Below, in pieces: positions 22,600 through 31,190 of a DNA stretch of 64,000 nt. The notes under the pieces are model-generated. The model made no database searches. It was not told the DNA's origin and saw only the letters and a program-made list of their open reading frames with translations. Source of the DNA: Bettongia penicillata ogilbyi (lineage: Eukaryota; Chordata; Mammalia; Diprotodontia; Potoroidae). Numbering within the stretch: the first letter of the stretch is position 1; each line of letters opens with the position of its first letter. A program made the translations under genes and the position numbers. The stretch spans positions 1,032,084-1,096,083 of the forward strand of contig JAJHZJ010000579.1 in NCBI GenBank assembly GCA_023548195.1, written 5' to 3'.

Positions 22600-22740
22600 A
22601 AATTCAAGTCATATCAAGACCAGTTATCCTAGAATACTAAAAGAATTGACAAGTGTGATTATTTCACTGTCCTTGATTTGTGAAAGAGCATAATGAGGAG
22701 AAAACATGCTAAAAGACTAGAGAATGGACAAAGTCATGAT
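22600..22740 (+). repeat. Possible CR1-like LINE fragment
   Basis: 'tcctagaatactaaaagaattgacaagtgtgatt' and 'aaaagactagagaatggacaa' resemble an interior segment of CR1-like LINEs. Weak. Confidence 0.3.
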
Positions 22741-22761
22741 ATAGTGGAGGAGGGGAATTTG

Positions 22762-22771
22762 CAAACTATAA
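22762..22771 (+). repeat. TSD of HAL1-A, left copy
   Basis: 'caaactataa' is repeated at 25591-25600, immediately outside the 5' end of the element. Confidence 0.65.
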
Positions 22772-23057
22772 TATTTTTTAATAATGTAAATTTATTTATT
22801 TAACTTTTTACATTCATTTTCACAAAATTTTTGGTTCCAAATTTTCTCCCCATTTGTCCCCTCCCCCCACCCCAATACTCTGAGCATTCTAATTTCCCCT
22901 GTCACCAATCTGCCCTCTCTTCTATCATCCCTTCCCATCTTCTCTTTTGTCCTGTAGGGCCAGATGACTTTCCATTCCCAATTGACTGTATTTCTTATTT
23001 CCTAGTAGCAAGAACAATACTCGACAGCTGTTCCTAAAACTTTGAGTTCCAACTTCT

Positions 23058-23083
23058 CCCCATCCCTCCCTCCCTCCCCACCC
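23058..23083 (-). other. G-rich tract (quadruplex-capable), HAL1-A
   Basis: On the element's sense strand this is a run of six G-tracts of three or more, 'gggtggggagggagggaggg' plus 'atgggg'. Matching tracts occur in B (26061-26082) and C (34458-34479). G-rich 3' UTR tracts are a known L1 feature. Confidence 0.7.
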
Positions 23084-23814
23084 ATTCCCTTTGGGAAGGC
23101 AGGCAATTCAATATAGGCCCTATCTGTGTAGTTTTGCAAATGACTTCGATAATAGTCGTGTTGTGTAAGACTAACTATATTTCCCTCCATCCGATCCTGC
23201 CCCCCATTGTTTCTATTCTGTCTTTTGATCCTGTCCCTCCCTGAGTGTTGACTTCAAATTGCTCCCTCCTCCCATTGCACTCCCTTCCATCCTCCCCTCC
23301 AACCTGCTTATCTCCTTCTCCCCCACTTTCCTGTATTGTAAGATAGGTTTTCATACCAAAATAAGTGTGCATTTTATTCCTTCCTTTAGTCGAATGTGAT
23401 GAGAGGAAACTTCATGTTTTTTTCTCAGCTGTCCTCTTTTTCCTTCCACTAAAAAGTCTCCTACTTTCCTCTTCAATGAGAGATAATTTACCCCATTCCA
23501 TTTCACCCTCTTTCCTCCCACTACATTTCTCTCTCACCGTTTACCTTAGTTTCTTTTAAGATATGATCCCATCCTATTCAATTCACTCTGTGCTCTCTCT
23601 CTCTGTGTGAGTGCATGTGTGTATGTGTGTGTGTGCGTGCACACATGTACTTGTATGTGTGTGTGTGTATGTGTGTGTGTGTAGTCCCACCAACTACCCA
23701 GATACTGAAAAGTTTTAAGAGTTACAAATATTGTCTTTCCATGTAGGAATGTAAGCAGTTCACCTTTGGTAAATCCCTTATGACTTCTCTTTGCTGTTTA
23801 CTTTTTCATGCTTC

Positions 23815-24914
23815 TCATTCTTGTGTTTGAAAACCAAATTTTCTTTTCAGCTCTGGTCTTTTCATCAAGAGTGCTTGAAAGTCCTCTATTTCATTGAAAG
23901 ACCATTTTTTCCCCTGAAGTATTATACTCAGTTTTGCTGGGTAGGTGATTCTTAGTTTGAGTCCTAGTTCCTTTAACTTCTGGAATATCCTATTCCATGC
24001 CCTTCGATTCCTTAATGTAGAAGCTGCTAGATCTTGGGTTATCCTGATTGTATTTCCACAGTACTGGAATTGTTTCTTTCTAGCTGCTTGCAAGATTTTC
24101 TCCTTGACCTGGGAATTCTGGAATTTGGCCACAATGTTCCTAGGAGTTTCTCTTTTTGGATCTCTTTCAGGTGGTGATCGATGGATTCCTTCAATACCTA
24201 TTTTGTCCTCTGGCTCTAGAATATCAGGGCAGTTTTCCTTGACAATTTCATGAAAGATGATGTCTAGGCTCTTTTTTTGATCATGGCTTTCAGGAAGTCC
24301 CATAATTTTTAAATTGTCTCTCCTGGATCCATTTTCCAGGTCAATTGTTTTTCCCATGAGATATTTCACATTCTCTTCCATTTTTTCATTCTTTTGGTTT
24401 TGTTTTATGATTTCTTGGTTTCTCAGAAAGTCATGAGCTGCATCTATTCCATTCTAATTTTGAGAGAACTATTTTCTTCAGTGATCTTTTGAACCTCTTT
24501 TTCCATTTGGCTCATTCTGCTTTTGAAAGCATTCTTCTCCTCATTGGCTTTTTGAACCTCTTTTGCCAACTGAGTTAGCCTATTTTTCAAGGTATTATTT
24601 TCTTCAGCATTTTTTTGGGTCTCCTTTACCAAGGTATTGACCCGTTTTTCATGCTTTTCTTGCATCTCTCTCATTTCTCTTCCCAGTTTTTCCTCCACCT
24701 GTCTAACTTGATTTTCAAAATCCTTCTTGAGCTCTTCCATGGCCTGAGCCCATTGGATATCTATTTCAGATATTTGGGATACAGAAGCCTTGGCTTCTAT
24801 GTCTTTCCCTGATGGTAAGCATTCTTCTTCCTCATCAGAAAGGAAAGGAGGAAACATCTGTTCACCAAGAAAGTAGCCTTCTATGGTCTTATTTTTTTTC
24901 CCTTTTCTGGGCAT
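23815..24914 (-). pseudogene. L1/HAL1 ORF1p, broken (copy A)
   Basis: Encodes the L1 ORF1 RNA-binding chaperone, a coiled-coil trimer that coats L1 RNA. It starts at MPRKGKKNKT (24914) and reads through a long coiled coil to RME at 24444. There a CAG codon has become TAG and one base is missing close by, so the frame re-opens only at 24381 (MEENVKYLMGKT). The second part keeps the RRM (NLKIMGLPE, RNIVAKF) and the C-terminal domain (YPAKLSI) and ends at Q-T-Q-E stop. Apart from these two adjacent lesions the copy is close to copy B, so the damage is probably recent. Confidence 0.9.
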
Positions 24915-25590
24915 TTTCCCAGTCAGTTACTTGACTTCTGAGATCCCTCTCCACCCCTCCCTCACCTCTAGATCTGCTCAGCTACTGCTTGGGGTCTGAG
25001 ATTCAAATGCTGCTTCCCAGACTCAGGGCTTTCAGTGGTGGGCATGGCTGCTATTCAATGTGAGCTTAAGTTCTGGTGCTCAGGTGGGGTCAGGGCCACC
25101 TCCCAGGTTCAGTTCCCTCAGGGGGTTTATGCAGAGATCTTCAGTAGTGGATCTGAGGTCCCATCTGCTACAGGAGCCCCTGGCCACTGCTGTCTTTGCC
25201 GCTGCCTCCTGAGGGGGCCTGAGTTATGGAGACACCCGTCTCCCCTCTCGGCCAGCCCAGAAGTCTCTCTCAGTGACCTGGAGCACCTGCGGGTGGAGGG
25301 AATTTCGCGGCCACTAGAGATTCCGTCCCTGAAGCCTGCTCAGATCTGCCCCTCTTGGGGCTGTGTGGCCAAGTCAGGGCTGGGCTCCACTGTCCACAGT
25401 GTGTGACGGACCTTTGGTGCCAGTTTTTCAGGGCTCTCTGGAACAGAAGTATCCTCCACTGCGTTGCTGTGCAGCTTCCACTACTCCAGAATTTGTGGGG
25501 AGTTCTTTTCACAGGAAATTTATGGGTTGTGGGTTCGGATCTAGCATATATGAGTCTTTCTACTCCACAATCTTGGCTCCTCCCCCTCCA
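24915..25590 (-). promoter_or_regulatory. HAL1-A 5' UTR (putative internal promoter)
   Basis: About 676 bp, markedly more GC-rich than its surroundings, between the element's 5' terminus and the ORF1 start. L1 5' UTRs normally carry the internal polymerase II promoter. That role is assumed from the family. The opposite strand holds an open frame (25044-25406), described under findings. Confidence 0.6.
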
Positions 25591-25680
25591 CAAACTATAA
25601 ATTTATAGATGATGGACAACTCACTCTTTCCAACTAATGATTAAGAATGTTATTGCTTTTAATTTGGGGCCTTTATTGAC
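25591..25680. other. Spacer between HAL1-A and HAL1-B
   Basis: Pre-insertion genomic DNA, beginning with the right TSD copy of A. No feature is seen. It separates two independent insertions. Confidence 0.6.
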
Positions 25681-25696
25681 TGATGTAGGCGTTCTT
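25681..25696 (+). repeat. TSD of HAL1-B, left copy
   Basis: 'tgatgtaggcgttctt' recurs at 28405-28420 with one difference (c to t). Confidence 0.9.
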
Positions 25697-25796
25697 TTTA
25701 TTTATTTATTTATTCATTTATTCATTCATTCATTCATCCATCCATCCATCCATTCATTCATTCATTCATTCATTCATTCATTCATTTATTTAACTT
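25697..25796. repeat. (TTTA/TTCA/TCCA)n tetranucleotide, HAL1-B tail
   Basis: The poly-A end of HAL1-B has become a roughly 100-bp tetranucleotide microsatellite (on the plus strand TTTA, then TTCA, TCCA, then TTCA again). Confidence 0.9.
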
Positions 25797-26797
25797 TTTA
25801 CATTCATTTTCACAAAATTTTGGGTTCCAATTTTTTCTCCCCTTTTTATCCCCTCCCCCCACCCCAATACACCGAGGAATCTAATTTTCCCTGTCTCCAA
25901 TCTGCCCTCTCTTCTGTGATCCCTCCCTTCTCTTGTCCCCATCTTCTCTTTTGTCCTGTGGGGTCAAATGACTTTCTATTCCTCCTTAACTGTATGTCTT
26001 ATTTCCTAGTAGCAACAACAATACTAAACAGTTGTTCCTAAAACTTGAGTTCCAAATTTTCCCCATCCCTCCCTCCCCACCCATTCCCTTTGGGAAGGCA
26101 GGCAATTCAATATGGGCCCTATCTGTGTAGTTTTGCAAATGACTTCCATAATAGTTGTGTTGTTTAAGACCAACTGAATTACCCTCCATCCTATCCTGCC
26201 CCTCATTGTTTCCATTCTGTCTTTTGATCCTGTCCCTCCCTGAGTATTGACTTCAAATTGCTCCCTCCTCCCATTGCTCTCCCTTCCATCATCCCCCCCC
26301 TTGCTTATCTCCTTTTCCCCCACTTTCCTGCACTGCAAGATAGGTTTTCATACCAAAATGAGTGCGCACTTTATTCCCTCCCCCAGTCAAATGTGATGAG
26401 GGTAATCTTCTTGATTTTTCTTTTTCAGCTCTCCTCTTTTCCCCTCCACTATAAGGTCTCCTGCTTGCCTCTTAAATGACATACAATTTACCCCATTTCA
26501 TTTCACCCTGTTTCCTCCCCCTACCTTTCTCGCTCACCATTTACCTTAATTACTTTTAAGATATGGTCCCATCCTATTCAATTCACTCTGTGCTCTCTGT
26601 CTCTGTGTGTGCGTGCATGTGTGTATGTGTGTGTGCGTGCATGCATGCACTTGTGTGTGTGTGATCCCACCAACTACCCAGATACTGAAAAGTTTTAAGA
26701 GTTACAAATATTGTCTTTCCATGTAGGAATGTAAACAGTTCACTTCTGGTAAGTCCCTTATAATTTCTCTTTGCTGTTTACTTTTTCATGCTTCTTC

Positions 26798-27901
26798 TCA
26801 TTCTTGTGTTTGAAAGTCAAATTTTCTTTTCAGCTTTGGTCTTTTCATCAAGAATGCTTGAAAGTCCTCTGTTTCATTGAAAGACCATATTTTCCCCTGA
26901 AGTATTATACTCAGTTTTGCTGGGTAGGTGATTCTTGGTTTGAGTCCTAGTTCCTTTAACTTCTGGAATATCCTATTCCATGCCCTTCGATTCCTTAATG
27001 TAGAAGCTGCTAGATCTTGGGTTATCCTGATTGTATTTACACAATACTGGAATTGTTTCTTTCTAGCTGCTTGTAAGATTTTCTCCTTGACCTGGGAATT
27101 CTGGAATTTGGCCACAATGTTCCTAGGAGTTTCTCTTTTTGGATCTCTTTCAGGTAGTGATCGATGGATTCCTTCAATACCTATTTTGCCCTCTGGTTCT
27201 AGAATGTCAGGGCAATTTTCCTTGATAATTTCATGGAAGATGATGTCTAGGCTCTTTTTTTGATCATGACTTTCAGGTAGTCCCATAATTTTTAAATTGT
27301 CTCTCCTGGATCTATTTTCCAGGTCAGTTGTTTTTCCCATGAGATATTTCACATTCTCTTCCATTTTTTCATTCTTTTGGTTTTGTTTTGTGATTTCTTG
27401 GTTTCTCAGAAAGTCATTAGACTCCATCTGTTCCATTCTAATTTTGAGAGAACTATTCTCTTCAGTGAGCTTTTGAACCTCTTTTTCCATTTGGCTAATT
27501 TTGCTTTTGAAAGCATTCTTCTCCTCATTGGCTTTTTGAACCTCTTTTGCCAATTGAGTGACCTTACTTTTCAAGGTGTTATTTTCTTCAGCATTTTTTT
27601 GGGTCTCCTTTACCAAGGTATTGACCCATTTTTCATGCTTTTCTTGCATCTCTGTCATTTCTCTTCCCAGTTTTTCCTCAACCTGTCTAACTTGATTTTC
27701 AAAATCCTTTTTGAGCTCTTCCAAGGCCGGAGCCCACCCGACAACCCCCTTGGATGTCTGGGATACAGAGGCCCCGCCCTCCACATCTTTCCCTGATGGC
27801 AAGAATATTTCCTCATCGTTGTCAGATCTGAAAGTCGGGATCATTTGCATCTGCTCAAAAAAGCTCTCTATAGTCTTATTTTTCTTCCCTTTTCTAGGCA
27901 T
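26798..27901 (-). CDS. L1/HAL1 ORF1p, intact 367 codons (copy B)
   Basis: The only long uninterrupted, recognisable coding frame in the window. It would encode L1 ORF1p, a nucleic-acid chaperone that trimerises through a coiled coil and packages element RNA in cytoplasmic particles. Residues 1-10 are basic (MPRKGKKNKT). About 60-160 is a coiled coil containing three 21-residue repeats (101-121, 122-142, 143-161) rich in E, K and Q. The RRM carries NLKIMGLPE (202-210) and RNIVAKF (260-266). The C-terminal domain spans about 275-350 with YPAKLSI (326-332). The protein ends in FDFQTQE. The start is the ATG at 27901, equivalent to the start in A and C. It is somewhat longer than human ORF1p (338 residues). 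An intact frame suggests recent insertion; whether it is expressed is unknown. Confidence 0.9.
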   Translation of the reverse strand: MPRKGKKNKTIESFFEQMQMIPTFRSDNDEEIFLPSGKDVEGGASVSQTSKGVVGWAPALEELKKDFENQVRQVEEKLGREMTEMQEKHEKWVNTLVKETQKNAEENNTLKSKVTQLAKEVQKANEEKNAFKSKISQMEKEVQKLTEENSSLKIRMEQMESNDFLRNQEITKQNQKNEKMEENVKYLMGKTTDLENRSRRDNLKIMGLPESHDQKKSLDIIFHEIIKENCPDILEPEGKIGIEGIHRSLPERDPKRETPRNIVAKFQNSQVKEKILQAARKKQFQYCVNTIRITQDLAASTLRNRRAWNRIFQKLKELGLKPRITYPAKLSIILQGKIWSFNETEDFQAFLMKRPKLKRKFDFQTQE

Positions 27902-28404
27902 TTTCCCAGCCAGTTACTTGACTTCTGAGATTCTTGTCCACCCCCGCCTAGATCTGCCCGGCTAGTGCTTGGGGTCTAAGATTCAAATGGGCTTTCCGAG
28001 GCAGGCACTGCTGCTATTCAATGTGAGCTTTAGTTCTGGTGCTGGGTGGGGGCAGAGCCATTTCCCAGGCTCAATTCCCTCAGGGACTTTATGCAGAGAC
28101 CTTCAGTGATGGAGCGGGTGGGACAGGGCCATCTCCCAGGCTCAGCTCCCTCAGGTTGTTTATGCAGAGACTTTCAGTAATGAAGATTCTGCCTGCCTGC
28201 TTGGGGAGTCCCGGGGGCTGCAGCTGCTGCCTCTGCCTCCGTGGCTTCCTCCCAAGGGGGCTCGAGTCACAGAGACACCCCGCTCCCCTCTCATCCAGCC
28301 CAGCCGTCTCTCTCACTGACCTGTAGAGTCTGTGGGCAGAGGGACCCTCCTGGCTGCCGGAGCTTCCATCCCCGAAGCCTGCTCGGATCAGCTTCTCTGG
28401 GGCC
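27902..28404 (-). promoter_or_regulatory. HAL1-B partial 5' UTR with 71-bp tandem duplication
   Basis: GC-rich leader lacking the extreme 5' end. Positions 28044-28115 and 28116-28185 are two diverged copies of one unit ('gggtggg..cagggccatctcccagg..atgcagaga'). A and C have a single copy. Confidence 0.7.
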
Positions 28405-28420
28405 TGATGTAGGTGTTCTT
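28405..28420 (+). repeat. TSD of HAL1-B, right copy
   Basis: 'tgatgtaggtgttctt', matching 25681-25696. Confidence 0.9.
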
Positions 28421-28479
28421 ACTTGACAAAGGTAAAAGACATAGATTACCTTGTTAATTACTGTATTTAGGCATTATTG

Positions 28480-28650
28480 TTTGATTGAACTTACCTTCAC
28501 CCGAAATATATTTGCACATATTGCTGTCCGTTCTAGGATGTAAGCTTCCTGAGGCATGAGACTGTTTCATTTTTGGCCCTATATCCTCACTGCCAAGCAT
28601 TGAATGAATGAATAAATGAACATCTGTCAAGCAGTTAATTATGTGCTATT
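28480..28650 (+). repeat. L2-type LINE tail
   Basis: 'ctaggatgtaagcttcctgaggcatgagactgt' and 'gccaagcattgaatgaatgaataaatgaac' are the standard L2-like terminus. Confidence 0.6.
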
Positions 28651-28654
28651 TTGT

Positions 28655-28672
28655 AAAGAACTTAGGATATTT
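28655..28672 (+). repeat. TSD of L1-A, left copy
   Basis: 'aaagaacttaggatattt' is matched at 39279-39296 by 'aaagaccttagggtattt' (16 of 18 bases). The 't/aaaga' context fits L1 endonuclease cleavage. Confidence 0.85.
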
Positions 28673-29488
28673 GGGACTCCCTGTGCCAAGAGGGCAGAAT
28701 GAAGAAGGAACCTTCTGAACCCCTCCTAGATTTTCCTCCAAACAACTAGAAAACCAGCTTAGAATTGATTTAGAAGCATGGAAGTAGCTTACCAGCCTAG
28801 CAAGAAAAGTCAGTCTCATTTGAGTGGGAGGGGAGTGAGGTCCAACAGCAGCAGTAACCAGTCTCACAACAGGGGCCTTGTAGCAAGATTCCAAGATTGG
28901 GGCAATCCACCTGCAAAGTCCCACCTTCCTATAAACTAGCAGTACCCTGGGTAAGTGAGCAGTCTGTGTAGCAAAGCAATGCCTCACTCCAGCAACCTTG
29001 CCCCAAGCACAAGCCACTACCTAGGCCTTGACTCCATTGCTGACCAGTGGTGAAGACTCTACTTAGGACTGATCAAAAGCAAGATTCTTCTCCTGTGGTC
29101 AGAGAGACCTTAATTCCATAGTAACCCAGAAACAGGGCCCTACTCCTGGGGCAGATCAGCAACAATATCCCTCTTTCAGGGCCAGCCCACAGAAAGACTC
29201 TGTTATCATAGCAATACAACCATGAAGGGGAAGCCATCAGCTAAACCCCACACCCAGAGGAGGTCAATAAGGGACCTCAAACCCCCCATCCCCAAACACA
29301 CACGCACACACACACACACAACACAAGCCAGAAGGGAAATCTACTCTCCAGAAAAAGCAAGCAGTGAGCTTCTGAACCCCAGCCAAAATCAGCAGTAACC
29401 CCCAGAGCCCTAGCCCAAAGGGTTGGGATAATGCATGACCAGAGTACAACTCTAACATAGTAATACCAAATGAAAAAAAAGAAGAAAA
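28673..29488 (+). promoter_or_regulatory. L1-A 5' UTR
   Basis: Begins 'gggactccctgtgccaagagggcagaatgaa', a diverged form of the 'gggagccaagatggcagag' L1 start. About 800 bp, moderately GC-rich, with a short (CA)n run at 29299-29320. No coding function. Confidence 0.6.
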
Positions 29489-30501
29489 ATTAGGCAAAAA
29501 GCAAAGAGAGCCTGACTGTAGAAAGATATTATGGTGATAGGGAGTATCAACGTATAAACTTAGAAGAGGAAAACGGTGTCATGTGAAGCCTCAAAGGAAA
29601 AATGTAATTTGGTCTTAGGCCCAAAAAGGTTTTCTGGAAAAGCTTAAAAAAGATTTCTAAAAAGCAAACTAGAGAAGTAGAAGAAAAATTGGGAAAAGAA
29701 ATGAGAGTAATGCAAGAGAATCATGAACAAAAAGTCAATAACATGGAAAAGATATACAATTATTTACTAAGGAAAATAACTCCCTAAAAAATAGGGAGTT
29801 TTTTTTTTCTAATTGGCCAAATGGAAAAAAAATACAAAAGGTCACTGAATAAAATATTAGAATTGAACACATGGAAACTGATCCTATGAGGCATCAATAT
29901 ATGATCAAACAAAATAAAAAAAATTAAAAAGAAATAGAAGAAAACCTGAAATTTGTCATTGGAAAAAAACTATTGATTTAGGAAATAGATTCAGGGGAAA
30001 TAGTATAAGAATTATTGGACAATCTGAAAGTCATGATAAAATGACATGAAAAAATCTTTTAAAAATTATCAAAGAAAACTTCACTTAGATGTTAGAACCA
30101 GAGGACAAAATAGAAATTGAAATAATCCACTGATTACTGCCAGAAAGCTATCCCCAAATGAAAACACACAGGAAAATCATAGCCAAATTCCAGAGCTTAC
30201 TAATCAAGGAGAAAATATTGCAAGCAGCCAAAAAGAAACAATTCAAATACCATGGAGCTACATTCAGGATTACGCAGGATTTGGCAGTTTCCACATTAAA
30301 GAACAGGAGGGCATGGAATATCATATACCAGAAGGCAAAGAAGTTAGGGTTACAAAGAAGAATCATTTTCTAAGCAAAGTTGAATATAGTCCTTCAGGGG
30401 AAAAATACATATTTAATGAAATGCAGGACATTCAAGCATCTTTAAATAAAAGACTGAATAAAAAATGTGACTTCCAGATACAAGACTTAAGGGAAACATA
30501 A
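29489..30501 (+). pseudogene. L1-A ORF1 remnant
   Basis: The frame is broken repeatedly. Recognisable parts are the coiled-coil segment around 29650-29830 (REVEEKLGKEMRVMQ-like) and the RRM and C-terminal region 30158-30501, where open pieces give KIIAKFQSLLIKEKILQAAK, TLKNRRAW and KKCDFQIQ before the stop. Poly-A and poly-T runs (29787-29815) mark slippage indels. The presumed start codon at about 29489 has decayed to 'attag'. Confidence 0.75.
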
Positions 30502-31050
30502 AAAGGTAAAAAGAAAAATGAAAAAGAGAAAACTCAAGAAATTCAATAAGGTTAAACTATTGTATTTCTATATGGCAAGATAATATTTGTAACCCTTAAC
30601 TTTTTTTTATTATAAGAGCAATTAGAAATAATATATGTAGACAGAGGTTGTGCCTTTGATGGAATGATATTTCAAAAAAACAAAGTGAAGTGGTGAGAAA
30701 AAATTTTGCTGGAAGAAGGAGGGCGGGGCATTGAATGGCAGAAATAACACCTAAAGGAGTCAAGTAAGAGCTTTTTTAATGGAGGGAAAGACAGAGTGGG
30801 GGAGTGACAGGAAAACTTAAAACATACTCTCATCAACATAGGTTCAAAGAAGGCATAACATATATACTCAGATATAGAAATCTATCTTATCCTATGAGAA
30901 AGTAAAAAGGGATAGGAATAATAAAAAGAGAAAGGGGGACTGATAAAAGAGAAAGTAAATGGGGGAAGGAGGTAATCAGAAGCAAAATATTGGGGAAGAG
31001 TGAAATGGTGGAAGGTAAGAGAGAGCAGGAAATAAACAAGCAAAAATAGT
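30502..31050 (+). other. L1-A inter-ORF region
   Basis: Purine-rich on the sense strand, as in the other L1s here. It contains the shared blocks 'gatatagaaatctatcttatcc' and 'gggggagtgacagg'. No coding frame. Confidence 0.6.
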
Positions 31051-31151
31051 ATGGAGGGAAAACAGTTAGTTATCATAATTATAAATGCAGATGGGATGAA
31101 CTTACTCATAAGTGGAAGTAGATAGCAGAACGGATTAAAGCCAGAATTCTA

Positions 31152-31190
<39 letters not shown>

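Larger units (their letters stand above)
22772..25590 (-). mobile_element. HAL1-type half-L1, copy A
   Basis: A complete ORF1-only L1 derivative on the minus strand. The order is: 5' end with 'ggagccaagat' at about 25570-25590; GC-rich 5' UTR to 24915; ORF1 24914-23815; an inter-ORF region with a TG/CA microsatellite (23598-23683); the ORF2 start codon with only about 7 codons (23190-23171); then L1 3' UTR sequence, followed by a second 3' module. ORF2 is otherwise absent. HAL1 elements are known in mammals as L1-derived non-autonomous retrotransposons that rely on L1 reverse transcriptase. Family identity is inferred from structure. Both ends are present, so it inserted at full length. Confidence 0.85.
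25697..28404 (-). mobile_element. HAL1-type half-L1, copy B, slightly 5'-truncated
   Basis: Same architecture as copy A and about 95% alike by eye. It lacks the terminal 'ggagccaagat' start and breaks off inside the 5' UTR at 28404. A 16-bp TSD (25681-25696 and 28405-28420) fixes its limits exactly. Its ORF1 is intact. The ORF2 start remnant lies at 26189-26170 and opens a 67-codon frame into the 3' UTR. It is probably the youngest element in the window, judged by the intact frame and near-perfect TSD. Confidence 0.9.

Noticed and set aside
25697..25796. CRISPR-like or satellite array
   Set aside because: Simple tetranucleotide expansion of a retrotransposon A-tail; no spacers and vertebrate context.
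26928..27796. Plus-strand frames of 111 and 139 codons opposite HAL1-B ORF1 (and counterparts in A and C)
   Set aside because: They are complementary-strand shadows of ORF1; their Phe/Leu-rich composition mirrors the Glu/Lys-rich coiled coil.
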